Source of the DNA: Stieleria maiorica
Lineage (GTDB): Bacteria > Planctomycetota > Planctomycetia > Pirellulales > Pirellulaceae
Reading direction: 5' to 3'
Assembly: GCF_008035925.1 (NCBI RefSeq)
Contig: NZ_CP036264.1
Span: 124,001-188,000 of the forward strand
Length of the DNA: 64,000 nucleotides
The position numbers and the translations under genes were made by a program. Positions within the stretch are counted from its first letter, which is position 1, and the number at the start of each line of letters is the position of its first letter. Shown piece after piece: positions 26,683 through 37,213 of this stretch. The notes below the pieces were generated by a model, which was given only the letters and a program-made list of their open reading frames with translations, was not told the origin of the DNA and did not search any database.

Positions 26683-28361
26683 CCGAGTCGCATATACCCG
26701 ACCGGGGCGATACCACGACGCCGGCCGATGGAGATCCGTCGTCGTCGGTCGATGCGACGCTTTCACTCGGCGGCGGCGGTCAGGCGTTCCCCTATCCGGC
26801 CCTTGCGCTCGACCCCGAGGGCAGCGGGTGGTGGGGTTGGATCGACCGGGCGACCGAGCGGCTGACGAGCTTGTTGAATCCGATTCTGGTCAAGGAAGCC
26901 CGTCAATCGCTCAAGAGCAAACAGTTCCTGATCACGTTCTTTTGCTTGCTGGCCGCGTCGTGTGCTTGGACGATCATGGGGATCGTGTTCAACGCGCCGG
27001 ATGTTTATTACATCCCGACCGGCGACACGATGATGATCGGCTACTTTTTGATCCTGTCGATTTCGATGTTCGCCTTCGTCCCCTTGGTGGCGTTTCGGTC
27101 CCTGGCGGCCGAATTGGATGAAGGCACGTACGAGATGTTGGCGATCACGCGGCTGACGGCCTGGGGGATCGTGTCGGGCAAGATGAACAGTGCCGTGCTG
27201 CAGATGTTGATCTACTTTTCCGCGATCGTGCCCTGTTTGGCGTTTTGTTATCTGCTGCGCGGGATCGGGTTGCTGACCATCGTCTTGGTGGTCGCCATCA
27301 TCTTTATCACCGCGATGGTTTTGACCGCGTTGGCGCTGGTGCTGTCGACGTTGGCCAAGGGGCGAACGTTGCAAACGTTTCTGCTGGTCGCCTTGGTCGC
27401 GTTCATCGTATTCGTCGAATTTGTGTGCTGTGGATTCGTGTTTTCGATGGTCCTGCCGGAGCAATGGAGTGGAACCTGGTTTGGGTTTCTGTCCTCGTTC
27501 ACCGTTGCGGCGTCGTTTGTGGTCCTGTTCGTTGCCGCAGCGGCGGCTCGGATCGCCCCGGTCACCGAGAACCGATCGACGCGGTTGCGAGTGATTTTGT
27601 TTTGCCAGCAAGCGATCTGGGTGGTGACGATCGCGTATGCCGCCTGGGCGACCGGCGACCTCGAATGGATCAACGATGGTTTGTTGTACTTGGGGATCTT
27701 CTGGTTGCTGGTCGGGATGTTCATGTGCGGCGAGTCGTCGGAGCTCAGCCCCCGCGTCCGCCGCGGTCTGCCGGCGACCTACGCGACCCGCATGTTGTTC
27801 ACGTGGTGGATGCCCGGACCGGGGACCGGATTCATGTTCGTCGTCGCGACCGGTGTGGCAGGGCTGGTGGTGCTGGCCGGCGTGGCGGTTTTCGGCAGCC
27901 AGATGGGGGCGGCGCGAGCGACAGGGCCGGACACACCGGTGCTGAGTTTTGCGGCGATGATGACCGGGTACCTGCTGGGGTATTTGGGTGCGATTCGGTT
28001 GCTGTCGATGCCTTTTTTGAAGCGGTTCGGCCCTTCCTTTGTCGCCCCCCTGGTTGCGGCGATCGTCGTCTATTTCATGGGGGTGATCGTGCCGGCGATC
28101 ATCGATGTCGCTCTGCAAGGTCGCATCTCCATGAACTATTCCGCACTGCATGCGAGCAACTGGATGTGGACTTGGAATGAAGCGTTTAGCTCGCGGGGGT
28201 TGCCGGCGGAGGTGGCGATTTTGATCCTAGCGGTGGGGTCGGGGGTGCTAGCAATCAATCTGATCCTGCTGTTCCGCGAGTTTCGACTGCGGAAAATCGC
28301 GGTCCCGATGCGGGTGAAGCAGGATTTCGCCGACCAGTCGGTAACGAACTCGTCTGAATGA
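26679..28361 (+). CDS. ABC-2-type permease (560 aa)
   Basis: Last gene of the four-gene unit. A long hydrophilic N-terminus (about 85 residues, Asp/Thr/Ser-rich) precedes the membrane domain, which has around a dozen hydrophobic segments. The classical ABC-2 entry is visible: NPILVKEARQSLKSKQFLITFF, then membrane helices and the acidic loop RSLAAELDEGTYEMLAITRL that contacts the ATPase. Two sets of helices make it longer than the usual six-helix permease. With the ATPase upstream it should form an exporter. The two other membrane proteins of the operon are likely accessory. Confidence 0.9.
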   Translation: MTESHIPDRGDTTTPADGDPSSSVDATLSLGGGGQAFPYPALALDPEGSGWWGWIDRATERLTSLLNPILVKEARQSLKSKQFLITFFCLLAASCAWTIMGIVFNAPDVYYIPTGDTMMIGYFLILSISMFAFVPLVAFRSLAAELDEGTYEMLAITRLTAWGIVSGKMNSAVLQMLIYFSAIVPCLAFCYLLRGIGLLTIVLVVAIIFITAMVLTALALVLSTLAKGRTLQTFLLVALVAFIVFVEFVCCGFVFSMVLPEQWSGTWFGFLSSFTVAASFVVLFVAAAAARIAPVTENRSTRLRVILFCQQAIWVVTIAYAAWATGDLEWINDGLLYLGIFWLLVGMFMCGESSELSPRVRRGLPATYATRMLFTWWMPGPGTGFMFVVATGVAGLVVLAGVAVFGSQMGAARATGPDTPVLSFAAMMTGYLLGYLGAIRLLSMPFLKRFGPSFVAPLVAAIVVYFMGVIVPAIIDVALQGRISMNYSALHASNWMWTWNEAFSSRGLPAEVAILILAVGSGVLAINLILLFREFRLRKIAVPMRVKQDFADQSVTNSSE

Positions 28362-28420
28362 GCGGCCGGTGTTAAATTGCTACTCGCCTGACGCCCCCAT
28401 CACCCGAAACGGAGTTCAAC

Positions 28421-31400
28421 GTGTCGCGATCTCAAAGCCAAGTGGAAAAACTTCGGAAAGTCCTCGCGTCGCGACGCAATTCCGGGGATCTAGGTCAGTT
28501 GATGTCGCTCTTCGGCGACGACGGCGATTGGTTCGACGAACCGGAATTTGATGCTCTGGATCCCAAGTCGTGGATCGACTGGCTGCGAGAGCTCAAGGGG
28601 CAGTTTCCCGGTTCGGTGCAAACCGCGCATGTTCGCTCGAAAAGGGAGCGGTCCACGCGGGCGGATATTCGAATCGATCGGGTGTATGACTGCGGAGAAA
28701 TGCAGGGGACGTGGAGCAAGGATGGGAAGGTCCACAACGTCTACTTGTCCGTTGACGAGGAATCTTCGCCGGCCGGATGCAACTGCGAGGAATCCGAGGG
28801 GATGGACCCCTGTTTGCATTGCTATCAATTCATTATTCACGCGATCGAGCAACTGGATCAGGATCGGAGCTTGCGGGCCAAGATCGAGCGTGACCAGATG
28901 CTGTCGGAGGAACCGCCGCGGGAATCGTTTCTGCCGGACCCCTCGGCGATCGCCATCGCTCAGCTGAATCAGATCGTTGCCGACCAGAACGACCTGTTTT
29001 CGGACGTCGTCGATCGCGATGACGATTTGCTGCCGCCGCTTGCCGAGTCGGTTCCGCAGCGCGTGCTGTGGGATTTCAGTGAGAGTCGTGGGGGGTACCT
29101 GTCGATCCAGCCACTGCTTCAGCAAAAAAAGAAACGTGGTGACGGGTACACCAAAGGCAAAAAGATTCGATTAGACCACTTGCTAAACGATCGTTCGATT
29201 CCGCTGTCCGAAGCCGACCAGCGGGTGGTGGGCCTGATCGAACGGAACACAAGCTACTACAGTCAGTACGGGTACGAATTGGATCCGGTGGCCGCGCTCG
29301 AACAGTTGGTCGGGCAGGACAATGTCGCCTGGGACCGCGAACCGATCCGTGTGCAAACCTATCCGAATTATCTTGCCATCGGATCTGCCGACGACAGCTT
29401 TCGCATTTTGTTCTGCGACGAAATGGGCGGAACGTTCCTTACCCAAGTGATCGTCTCCCGCGAAGCCTTCTTGCGATTCGATTTGCAGAACAACAGGATC
29501 CTGATCGGCCACGCGACCGAGGCGGAATCCGATTTGATTCGTTCCCTGGTTCAATTGCCGCCGGTTTCCCGGAATCGTCTCGAAGAGTTAGTTCAGCCGT
29601 TGGTCAAGTTTCAGAAGCGGTTGTCCGTTCTGTTGCCGCCTTCGACCGCGGGCACGATCCGGTTGGCCGAAGGCCGTCCGGCGATTCTGCTGCGCAGCCG
29701 TGCCGACGGTCGGCTGGATTTCGGGATCCGTATCCGCGACGCCGCCGGGGTGTTGCGGCGTCCGTTGTCCGATCCGATGGTGGTGGCCACCGAGATTGAC
29801 GGTCAGAAAGTGCAGCTCGTTCGCACGGTGACGCACGAATCCGAACAGATCGACCGGTTGCTTGCTCGTTGGGGATTGTCGATCGATCCCGAAGACGGGT
29901 TCGGGACGATCGAAGATTTCGGTGTCGCGTTACGCTTGATCGAGGACCTGCAATCGCCCGAAAGCGACGTCGAAGTTTTGTGGGACCGCACGGGTGAGAA
30001 GCCGGTCACGGTGCTCGGCAATCTGTCCAGCAGCAACGTCAAGGTCGACATCACCAACAAACGCAACTGGTTCGGAATCACCGGGGAATGCACGTTCGGC
30101 GAACATTCGATGCCGCTGGGCGACTTGATCAACGGGCTTCCCGACGACGATCAAACGGGCATCGGCGATTACATCAAACTGGCCGACGGGCAGTGGGCTA
30201 GGATCTCCGCGGGGCTGCGTCAGCGGCTCAAGCGACTGCAGGCGGCAACGCACACCGATCGCAAGACGCTTAAACTGGACGCGACCGCGGCCCCGGCGAT
30301 CCGCGAACTGGTCGATGCCGACGTCGCCGTTAAAGCCAGTCGGGCGTGGGAGAAGTGCGTCAAACGTCTGGCCAAAGCGGAAAAGCTTGACCCGGCCGTG
30401 CCGAAAGGCTTGGATGCCGATTTGCGGGACTACCAGGTCGACGGCTTCAAGTGGCTGCGGAAATTGGCCGAGTGGGGCGTCGGCGGGATCTTGGCCGACG
30501 ACATGGGGCTGGGCAAAACTCTGCAAACCCTGGCCGTCCTGTTGGATCGATCCGCCGACGGCCCGGCGCTGGTGATCGCGCCGACCAGTGTCGGATTCAA
30601 TTGGCAGCGTGAAGCCGAGCGATTCGCACCCGGTTTGGACGTTCACTTGTACCGAGAAACCGAACGCGGCGAGTTCCTGCCATCGGTCGGCCCTGGTTCC
30701 CTGGTGATCTGCAGCTACGGATTGGCGCTGCGAGATGCCGAGGCGCTTGCCGGTGTGAATTGGTCAACGATGGTGTTGGACGAAGCCCAGGCGATCAAGA
30801 ACAGCCGCAGCAAAACCAGCAAGGCGATCGCCGGGATCGACGCCGACTGGACGGTCGCGCTGACGGGAACGCCGGTGGAAAACCATCTCGGTGAATTGTG
30901 GAGCCTGTTCCACGTCGTGTCGCCGGGTGTCTTCGGCGGCTGGGAGCATTTTCGCAAACGCTTCGCCGCCCCGATCGAAAAGGAAGGCAGCCAGCCGGCG
31001 CGGCGGGCATTGGCCGAACGATTGAAACCCTTCGTGTTGCGGCGGACCAAATCCGAAGTGTTGACGGAATTGCCGCCCCGTACCGAGATGAACCTGTACG
31101 TCGACTTGAGTCCGGCCGAACGCGCCGAGTACGAGAAGGTGCGTTTGGCGGCGATCGGCGAAATCGATTCGATCGAAGCCCTGCCACACATCCAGGATCA
31201 ACGCTTCAAGATCCTCGCGCTGATGACCCGGTTGCGGCAAATCGCCTGCCATGCGGGTTTGGTCAACGAGCAGTGGACCGATTCGTCGGCCAAGCTGGAC
31301 CAGCTCTGTGAAACGCTGGACAGCCTGCGCGAGGAAGGTCACCGGGCGCTGGTGTTCAGCCAATTCACCGAACACTTGGGTTTGATCCGCCGGGCGCTCG

Positions 31401-31795
31401 AGGAGCGTGGATTCAGCTACCAGTACTTGGACGGATCGACGCCGGCCAAGGCCCGCCAGGTGGCCGTCGACGAATTCCAATCCGGCAGCGCCGATGTCTT
31501 CCTGATCTCGCTGAAAGCCGGCGGAACCGGGCTGAATCTGACCGCGGCCGACTACGTGATCCACATGGACCCCTGGTGGAATCCGGCCGTCGAAGACCAG
31601 GCGACCGACCGGGCCCACCGGATGGGGCAAGACAAACCCGTGATGGTGTACCGGATCGTCGCCCGGGGCACGATCGAAGAAGAGATTCTGGCGCTGCACG
31701 AATCCAAACGCGATCTGGTCGCCGGCGTGATGGAGGGGACCGAGGCGGCCGCCAAACTGTCCAACGACGACTTGATTCGCATGCTCCGCGGCTGA
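28421..31795 (+). CDS. SNF2-family helicase with N-terminal SWIM zinc finger (1124 aa)
   Basis: The GTG at 28421 has GGAG in front. A SWIM finger (C-x-C...C-x-H) lies near residues 115-145 (CNCEESEGMDPCLHCYQF). The SNF2 motor fills about 660-1115: DDMGLGKTLQT, DEAQAIKN, LTGTPVENHLGELW, FVLRRTK, VFSQFTEHL, LKAGGTGLNLTAADYV and DRAHRMGQ. All ATPase motifs are intact. Bacterial proteins of this layout are DNA translocases of uncertain role, possibly in repair or transcription. It follows the ABC operon after 59 bases but is probably separate. Confidence 0.93.
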   Translation: MSRSQSQVEKLRKVLASRRNSGDLGQLMSLFGDDGDWFDEPEFDALDPKSWIDWLRELKGQFPGSVQTAHVRSKRERSTRADIRIDRVYDCGEMQGTWSKDGKVHNVYLSVDEESSPAGCNCEESEGMDPCLHCYQFIIHAIEQLDQDRSLRAKIERDQMLSEEPPRESFLPDPSAIAIAQLNQIVADQNDLFSDVVDRDDDLLPPLAESVPQRVLWDFSESRGGYLSIQPLLQQKKKRGDGYTKGKKIRLDHLLNDRSIPLSEADQRVVGLIERNTSYYSQYGYELDPVAALEQLVGQDNVAWDREPIRVQTYPNYLAIGSADDSFRILFCDEMGGTFLTQVIVSREAFLRFDLQNNRILIGHATEAESDLIRSLVQLPPVSRNRLEELVQPLVKFQKRLSVLLPPSTAGTIRLAEGRPAILLRSRADGRLDFGIRIRDAAGVLRRPLSDPMVVATEIDGQKVQLVRTVTHESEQIDRLLARWGLSIDPEDGFGTIEDFGVALRLIEDLQSPESDVEVLWDRTGEKPVTVLGNLSSSNVKVDITNKRNWFGITGECTFGEHSMPLGDLINGLPDDDQTGIGDYIKLADGQWARISAGLRQRLKRLQAATHTDRKTLKLDATAAPAIRELVDADVAVKASRAWEKCVKRLAKAEKLDPAVPKGLDADLRDYQVDGFKWLRKLAEWGVGGILADDMGLGKTLQTLAVLLDRSADGPALVIAPTSVGFNWQREAERFAPGLDVHLYRETERGEFLPSVGPGSLVICSYGLALRDAEALAGVNWSTMVLDEAQAIKNSRSKTSKAIAGIDADWTVALTGTPVENHLGELWSLFHVVSPGVFGGWEHFRKRFAAPIEKEGSQPARRALAERLKPFVLRRTKSEVLTELPPRTEMNLYVDLSPAERAEYEKVRLAAIGEIDSIEALPHIQDQRFKILALMTRLRQIACHAGLVNEQWTDSSAKLDQLCETLDSLREEGHRALVFSQFTEHLGLIRRALEERGFSYQYLDGSTPAKARQVAVDEFQSGSADVFLISLKAGGTGLNLTAADYVIHMDPWWNPAVEDQATDRAHRMGQDKPVMVYRIVARGTIEEEILALHESKRDLVAGVMEGTEAAAKLSNDDLIRMLRG

Positions 31796-31965
31796 CGGTT
31801 TTGTTGATTTACTCGCCCGCAGCGCGAGCAAGGGGCGGCAATTCTCCGCGGCCCCGTCGATGACACTGCGACCCCGGCTGGTTATCCTGTCGGCGGCCCG
31901 TCGCTCGGCGACGCAGCCTGAGAAACCAATGTCGAAGTCCAATCCTGTTTGGGAAGCCGGAAACC

Positions 31966-33237
31966 GTGAGCGAAATCGTAGACGTCGAAGTGCCGACCGT
32001 GGGTGAATCCATCACCGAAGTCCAACTGGGCACCTGGATCAAATCCGAAGGCGATTGGGTCGACGAGGGCGAAGATCTTGTCGAGATCGAAACGGAGAAG
32101 GCCTCGGTTCAACTGCCCGCGCCGGCCGCCGGATTCCTGGAAAACATCAGCAAGGAATCCGAAGACTTTGCCGAGATCGGCGAGGTGATCGCAAAGATTC
32201 GCGTCGCCCCACGCCCCGACGGAGACGCCGGCACGTCCGGCGGCGGAAATGATGCGGCGCAGTCCAGCTCGGCGGCGACCTCCGCCGGCTCCGACGCCAG
32301 TTTTGTGATGCCGGCTGCCCAACGCCTGCTGGATGAAAACGGGCTGTCCGCATCCGATGTCCCCGCAACCGGACCCGGCAGCCGGCTGCTCAAAGAAGAC
32401 GTCCTGAAGTTTCTCGAACAGGGCGGCGCAGCATCCAAGCCGAAACCAGCGGAGAAGCCCCCGGCGTCAAAACCCGCCACTTCGACCGCCGTCGCGGCCA
32501 GCAAACCGGCCAGCACTCTGGTGACCGGCGCGCCCGATCGCAGCGAAGAGGTCAAACCGCTCAGCATGCTCCGCCGCACGATCGCGTCGCGGCTGGTCAG
32601 CGCCCAACAAACCGCGGCCTTGTTGACGACGTTCAACGAAATCGACATGAAGCCCGTGATGGATCTGCGCAAAAAGTACAAGGACGCCTTCCAGGAAAAG
32701 CACGGCGTCAAGCTCGGTTTCATGTCGTTCTTTGCCAAGGCCAGCGTCGAAGCGCTGCGACGATTCCCGGCGGTCAACGCGGAAATCCGCGACGACAGCG
32801 CGATCTATCGCAATTACCAGGACATCGGGATCGCGATGGGCGGCGGCAAGGGATTGGTCGTGCCGATCGTCCGCAACACCGAACGCCTGTCGTTTGCCGA
32901 AATCGAATGGACCATCGCCGACTTTTCCAAACAAGCGGTCGAAAACCGGTTGCAAGCCGAAGACCTGATCGGCGGAACGTTCACGATCAGCAACGGTGGG
33001 ATCTACGGGTCGCTGCTGAGCACCCCGATCGTCAATCCGCCGCAAAGCGGCATCCTGGGACTGCACTCGATCCAAGATCGTCCCGTGGCGATCGACGGCA
33101 AAGTCGAAATCCGGCCGATGATGTACGTCGCGCTGACCTACGATCACCGCATCGTCGACGGACGCGAAGCCGTCAGCTTCTTGCGCACCATCAAAGAAGT
33201 GATCGAAGACCCGGCGCGGCTGTTCTTGGAGCTTTAG
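31966..33237 (+). CDS. sucB: Dihydrolipoyl succinyltransferase (E2 of 2-oxoglutarate dehydrogenase)
   Basis: Transfers the succinyl group to CoA in the TCA cycle. The GTG at 31966 gives the standard N-terminus [17 protein letters not shown]. The lipoyl domain has the modified Lys at about 45 within [13 protein letters not shown] flexible Ala/Ser/Pro linker leads to the peripheral-subunit-binding domain (about 115-150; [30 protein letters not shown]). The catalytic domain ends with the active-site THDHR-like [16 protein letters not shown] near residue 394. 423 residues is normal. The E1 and E3 subunits are not in the window. lipA at 44.4 kb makes its cofactor. Confidence 0.93.
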   Translation: MSEIVDVEVPTVGESITEVQLGTWIKSEGDWVDEGEDLVEIETEKASVQLPAPAAGFLENISKESEDFAEIGEVIAKIRVAPRPDGDAGTSGGGNDAAQSSSAATSAGSDASFVMPAAQRLLDENGLSASDVPATGPGSRLLKEDVLKFLEQGGAASKPKPAEKPPASKPATSTAVAASKPASTLVTGAPDRSEEVKPLSMLRRTIASRLVSAQQTAALLTTFNEIDMKPVMDLRKKYKDAFQEKHGVKLGFMSFFAKASVEALRRFPAVNAEIRDDSAIYRNYQDIGIAMGGGKGLVVPIVRNTERLSFAEIEWTIADFSKQAVENRLQAEDLIGGTFTISNGGIYGSLLSTPIVNPPQSGILGLHSIQDRPVAIDGKVEIRPMMYVALTYDHRIVDGREAVSFLRTIKEVIEDPARLFLEL

Positions 33238-33296
33238 GAGAGTTTCAGGTTTCGAGTTTCAAGTTCCAAGTCAGTTGCCGGCTGGCTGGAAGATGG

Positions 33297-33402
33297 GTTG
33301 GTCAAAAAATGGGCTGGTCGAAAAATGGGAAAACCCCAGGGGAGTCGCTTGCGGCGGTCGGGCGACCGCCCGTCATTTTTTGACCACCAAAGTTTTTGAC
33401 CT
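33297..33402. repeat. GGTCAAAAAAT double inverted repeat, copy B
   Basis: Left arm: TTGGTCAAAAAATGGG and a variant GGTCGAAAAATGGG. Right arm: TCATTTTTTGACCACC and a degenerate AGTTTTTGACC. It is 60 bases after the sucB stop, in the gap where sucB and proC converge. Confidence 0.8.
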
Positions 33403-33458
33403 TTCCGCCTGTTCCCAGGCGAAGTCGCCGGAACGAGGCCAAAACTTGAAACCTGAAA

Positions 33459-34265
33459 TCAACCCAACTCCCCGCTTCGTCGGGCGCTCGTTTCGACCGC
33501 GTTGATCAGTGCGGCCCGCAGCCCCTTCTCCTCGAGAACTTTCAGTGCGGCGATGGTGGTGCCCCCGGGGCTGGCGACGGCGTCCTTGAGTTCGCCGGGA
33601 TGACGTCCGGTTTCCATCACCATCTTGGCGGTGCCCAGGACCGTTTGGGCGGCCAGCGTCATCGCCAGCGGTCGGGGCAACCCGGCCAGCACGCCGCCAT
33701 CGGCCAGGGCTTCGATCACCAAGCAGATGTAGGCCGGTCCGGAACCGCTTAATCCGGTCACCGCGTCCATTTGGTTTTCGGCGACCTGGGCGACTGTTCC
33801 GACGCCCGCCAGTGCTTGCCGGATCCACTGACAATCCTCGTCGGTGACGCCCGCGGCGACGCAAAACGCGCTCGCCCCCGCACCGACCAGGCTGGGTGTG
33901 TTGGGCATTACGCGGATGACACGCTGGTGGCCGGCGTGGTCGCAGAGCGTTTTCAGCGGGACGCCCGCGGCGATCGAAACGACCAGCGTGGGCCGGTCGA
34001 CCGTTTTTGCGATTCCCGCGGCGACGTCGGGAACCAGATACGGTTTAACGGCCAGCAAAAAGACGTCTGTCCCGGCGGCGTGGTCACGGACTTGCTCGCC
34101 CGTGGCGACGTCCGGGTGTTGCTGGGCCCACCACTGCCGGCATTCGGGGTTGGGGTCGATGATCGTCAATTGGTCGGCCGCAGCGAAACCGGAGGCGAGC
34201 ATTCCGCCGACCAGGGCGCGTCCCATTTGCCCCCCGCCGACGACGACGACATTCGCTTTTTTCAT
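33459..34265 (-). CDS. proC: Pyrroline-5-carboxylate reductase
   Basis: Last step of proline synthesis, reducing pyrroline-5-carboxylate with NAD(P)H. The ATG at 34265 is chosen because it gives MKKANVVVVGGGQMGRALVGG, the dinucleotide-binding start, and GGAGAAG precedes it. Other landmarks are FLLAVKPYLVPDV, the HQRVIRVMPNTPSLVGAGASA loop and the C-terminal DAVTGLSGSGPAYICLVIEAL and ASPGGTTIAALKVLEEKGLR substrate-binding segments. 268 residues is typical. It diverges from argB. Confidence 0.96.
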   Translation of the reverse strand: MKKANVVVVGGGQMGRALVGGMLASGFAAADQLTIIDPNPECRQWWAQQHPDVATGEQVRDHAAGTDVFLLAVKPYLVPDVAAGIAKTVDRPTLVVSIAAGVPLKTLCDHAGHQRVIRVMPNTPSLVGAGASAFCVAAGVTDEDCQWIRQALAGVGTVAQVAENQMDAVTGLSGSGPAYICLVIEALADGGVLAGLPRPLAMTLAAQTVLGTAKMVMETGRHPGELKDAVASPGGTTIAALKVLEEKGLRAALINAVETSARRSGELG

Positions 34266-34457
34266 CAAGATTTCTTCTCCAAAGGATGCACGAGGGGGCC
34301 GGGATTTGGTCGGCGGCGCGGTTCTTTCCAGATACCTGGGGCCATCGGGCCGGCACGCAATTGACCCCCATCGGGCGGGCACCTAGCATGGTCCGTTTTT
34401 CGTTTCGCCCATTTCGACATGCACAGTTTAACCTTCCCACGGTTTGGAGTCTCCCGC

Positions 34458-35321
34458 GTGCAAGAAGCGATTGCCAAAGCAGATACCCTCATCGAAGCGA
34501 TGGGATGGATTCGCAAGTTCCGCGGCAAGACGACCGTGATCAAGCTGGGCGGCAGCGTCCTGGATGACGAAAATGCCCTGATGCACATCTTGTTGGATGT
34601 GATTTTTATGGAAACGGTGGGCATGAAGCCGGTCGTCGTCCACGGCGGGGGGAAAGCGATCAACCGTGCCTTGGCCGAATCCAACGTCGAACCGAAGTTC
34701 ATTCACGGCCGCCGCTACACCGACGATTCGACGCTGGAGGTCGTCCGCAGGGTGTTGGCCGGTGAGGTCAATCAGTTTTTGACCGACGAGATCGAACGGC
34801 TCGGCGGCCGGGCGATGAATCTGTCGGTGCACAGCACCAACGTGTTGTTCGGCGAGCAGTTGAAACTCGACAGCGGCGAAGACTTGGGGCACGTCGGCCG
34901 GGTGACCGAAGTCGACCGCAGCGTCATCGAAGGGCTGTTGTACACCGACCAGGTCCCGGTGATCCCCAGTTTTTGCGAAGGCAAAGATGGGCGTGGTTAC
35001 AACGTCAATGCGGACACCGCGGCGATGGCGGTTGCCCAGGCGCTCGGGGCCGAAAAGCTCGTTTTCCTTTCCGATGTCAACGGCGTTCGCATGGACAAGG
35101 ATGATCCCGACACGATCATCCACTCGCTCAGCGAAACCGAAGCCCGCGCCTTGATCGACTCCGGACACATCGCCTCGGGTATGATTCCCAAAGTCGAAGC
35201 GTGTTTGGAAACGCTCGGCCGAGGCGTCGGCAAGGTGCACATTGTCGACGGACGATTGCGACATTCGCTGCTGTTGGAAATCTACACCTCCGAAGGCGTC
35301 GGTACCGAAATCTACAAGTAA
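34458..35321 (+). CDS. argB: Acetylglutamate kinase
   Basis: Second step of arginine synthesis: phosphorylates N-acetylglutamate. The GTG at 34458 is preferred because GGAG lies eight bases ahead; an in-frame ATG at 34419 would add 13 residues without a ribosome site. Motifs: [11 protein letters not shown] (phosphate loop), [14 protein letters not shown], the [19 protein letters not shown] nucleotide region, [10 protein letters not shown] and [19 protein letters not shown]. 287 residues, normal size. argF follows 59 bases later, so the two form an arginine unit. Confidence 0.95.
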   Translation: MQEAIAKADTLIEAMGWIRKFRGKTTVIKLGGSVLDDENALMHILLDVIFMETVGMKPVVVHGGGKAINRALAESNVEPKFIHGRRYTDDSTLEVVRRVLAGEVNQFLTDEIERLGGRAMNLSVHSTNVLFGEQLKLDSGEDLGHVGRVTEVDRSVIEGLLYTDQVPVIPSFCEGKDGRGYNVNADTAAMAVAQALGAEKLVFLSDVNGVRMDKDDPDTIIHSLSETEARALIDSGHIASGMIPKVEACLETLGRGVGKVHIVDGRLRHSLLLEIYTSEGVGTEIYK

Positions 35322-35380
35322 CTAACCTTGTCGTGCCAATGCACGTTTCTCATCACGCTGGCAAGTGAGCCGTTCTTCTC

Positions 35381-36316
35381 ATGCAACACTTCCTATCCCT
35401 GTTCGACATCAGTCCCGACGACTTGAAGCTGATTCTGAGGACAGCCGGCGTCGTCAAACAAAAGTTGGCCGCCGGTGATCGTCCCAACATCTTGAAAAAC
35501 AAAGTCATCGCACTGCTGTTTGAAAAACCGAGTCTGCGCACCCGAGTCAGTTTCGAGGCGGGGATGGCACAGCTGGGCGGCGAGAGTCTGTTTCTCGGTT
35601 CCGATGTCGGCTGGGGAAAACGCGAGTCACCGTCCGACTTTACCAACGTGCTCGGCCAATTCGTCGACGCCGTCGTGTGTCGTGCCAAGCAGCACGCCCA
35701 GGTCGAATTGTTGGCCAGTTTTGACGCCATGCCGGTCATCAACGGCCTGACCGACCTGTGTCATCCCTGCCAAGCATTGGCGGACGTCTTGACGATCGAA
35801 GAGGCGTTCGGCTCCTACGCCGGCAAACATCTCGTGTTCGTCGGTGATGGCAACAACGTGTCACAGTCCCTGGCGCTGATCTGTGCGATGTTGCAAATGC
35901 GATTCACATTGGCCTGTCCCGAAGGCTACGAGATGGATGCGGATTGGTTGGCAAAGATCAATGCCAGCTATCCGAACGCCCAAATCGAAACGTTGCATGA
36001 TCCCGCCGCCGCCGTCAAAACGGCCGATGCGATCTACACCGATGTTTGGACCAGCATGGGGCAAGAGGCCGAGGTGGTCGCGCGCCGCCAGGCCTTCAAA
36101 CCGTTCCAGCTGGACAAGACATTGCTCGACGCCGCTCCTTCGACGGCCCGCGTCCTGCATTGCCTGCCGGCCGTCCGTGGCGAAGAAATCACCGACGAGG
36201 TGATCGACGGGGATCAAAGCGACATCGTCCGTCAGGCCGGAAACCGGATGCACGCCCAGAAGGGCCTGCTGGTCTGGCTGCTCGGCCGGGATTGGATCAG
36301 CAAACACGTCCGTTGA
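35381..36316 (+). CDS. argF: Ornithine carbamoyltransferase
   Basis: Makes citrulline from ornithine and carbamoyl phosphate. Carbamoyl-phosphate site [12 protein letters not shown] (Leu in place of the common Thr in S-T-R-T), [12 protein letters not shown], and the ornithine loop [15 protein letters not shown] are present. 311 residues fits the family. The related N-acetyl- and N-succinylornithine enzymes are the main alternatives. The intact HCLP loop and argB neighbour favour the ordinary enzyme, though the SLRTR variant leaves some doubt. Confidence 0.9.
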   Translation: MQHFLSLFDISPDDLKLILRTAGVVKQKLAAGDRPNILKNKVIALLFEKPSLRTRVSFEAGMAQLGGESLFLGSDVGWGKRESPSDFTNVLGQFVDAVVCRAKQHAQVELLASFDAMPVINGLTDLCHPCQALADVLTIEEAFGSYAGKHLVFVGDGNNVSQSLALICAMLQMRFTLACPEGYEMDADWLAKINASYPNAQIETLHDPAAAVKTADAIYTDVWTSMGQEAEVVARRQAFKPFQLDKTLLDAAPSTARVLHCLPAVRGEEITDEVIDGDQSDIVRQAGNRMHAQKGLLVWLLGRDWISKHVR

Positions 36317-36327
36317 GAAACTCGGAC

Positions 36328-36391
36328 GTAGCGACGCTCGCCAGAGCGTGGAGCACCACAGCGGAACCACCTTCTGGCGAAGGTAGCTACG
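36328..36391. repeat. GTAGC...GCCAGAGCGTGG inverted repeat
   Basis: Left arm GTAGCGACGCTCGCCAGAGC and right arm TTCTGGCGAAGGTAGCTACG pair across about 15 bases. A related left arm lies at 49816. It lies 11 bases after the argF stop. Confidence 0.65.
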
Positions 36392-36510
36392 TTTGATCTA
36401 CGATGAGTGCGATTCTGTGCACATCGCCGATACCGCCTCGATCAGGACCTGACGTTCCGGCGAGCGACTCGGACGCCCCGTTTCTACCCACCACCCCACA
36501 CAACCCCTCC

Positions 36511-37206
36511 ATGCGTCCCGACGACCAACTCCGTCCGGTCGAGATCCAACTCGGCTACCTCGCCCACCATCCCGCCAACGTCCTCTACAAATCCGGCAAC
36601 ACGATCGTCCTGTGCACCGCTTCGGTGGAACCGAGTGTTCCGCCGTGGATGGAAGGCAAGGGCAAGGGCTGGGTCACCGCGGAGTACAACATGTTGCCCG
36701 GCAGCACCGTGCCGCGGAAGCGACGTGAACGCAGCAAGGTCGACGGACGCACGACAGAAATCCAGCGTTTGATCGGCCGCTCGTTGCGTGCCGTCGTGGA
36801 TCTGAAAGCACTCGGCGAACGGTCCATCGTCGTCGATTGTGACGTTTTGCAAGCCGACGGCGGAACGCGAACTGCGTCGATCACCGGCGGATTCATCGCG
36901 CTGGCCAAAGCCGTCATGAATGAATTACCCGATGCAAAGATCGGCGAAGGCCCGCTCCGCGACTCCATCGCTGCGATCAGTGTGGGCGTGATCAAGGACA
37001 CCGTCAAACTGGATCTCGACTACGAACTCGATTTCGCCGCCGACGTCGACATGAACGTGGTCATGACCGGCAGCGGCAAATTCGTCGAAATCCAGGGCAC
37101 CGGCGAAGAAGCCACCTTCGACGACGACCAATTGGCCTCGATGCTGGCGATGGCCCGCAAGGGGATCGCCGAATTGACGACGATGCAACGCGATGTGATC
37201 GGCTGA
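36511..37206 (+). CDS. rph: Ribonuclease PH
   Basis: A phosphorolytic 3' exoribonuclease that trims tRNA ends. The ATG at 36511 (MRPDDQLRPVEIQLGYL) is chosen by alignment with the family start; 36 more codons are open upstream but look non-coding. The core motifs are TIVLCTASVEPSVPPWM, GWVTAEYNMLPGSTVPRKRRE, GRTTEIQRLIGRSLRAVVD, the DCDVLQADGGTRTASITGG active-site segment and VDMNVVMTGSGKFVEIQGTG. 231 residues is typical. It is followed at 8 bases by the Sua5-type gene, so two tRNA-maturation enzymes share a unit. Confidence 0.95.
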   Translation: MRPDDQLRPVEIQLGYLAHHPANVLYKSGNTIVLCTASVEPSVPPWMEGKGKGWVTAEYNMLPGSTVPRKRRERSKVDGRTTEIQRLIGRSLRAVVDLKALGERSIVVDCDVLQADGGTRTASITGGFIALAKAVMNELPDAKIGEGPLRDSIAAISVGVIKDTVKLDLDYELDFAADVDMNVVMTGSGKFVEIQGTGEEATFDDDQLASMLAMARKGIAELTTMQRDVIG

Positions 37207-37213
37207 GCGTCCC

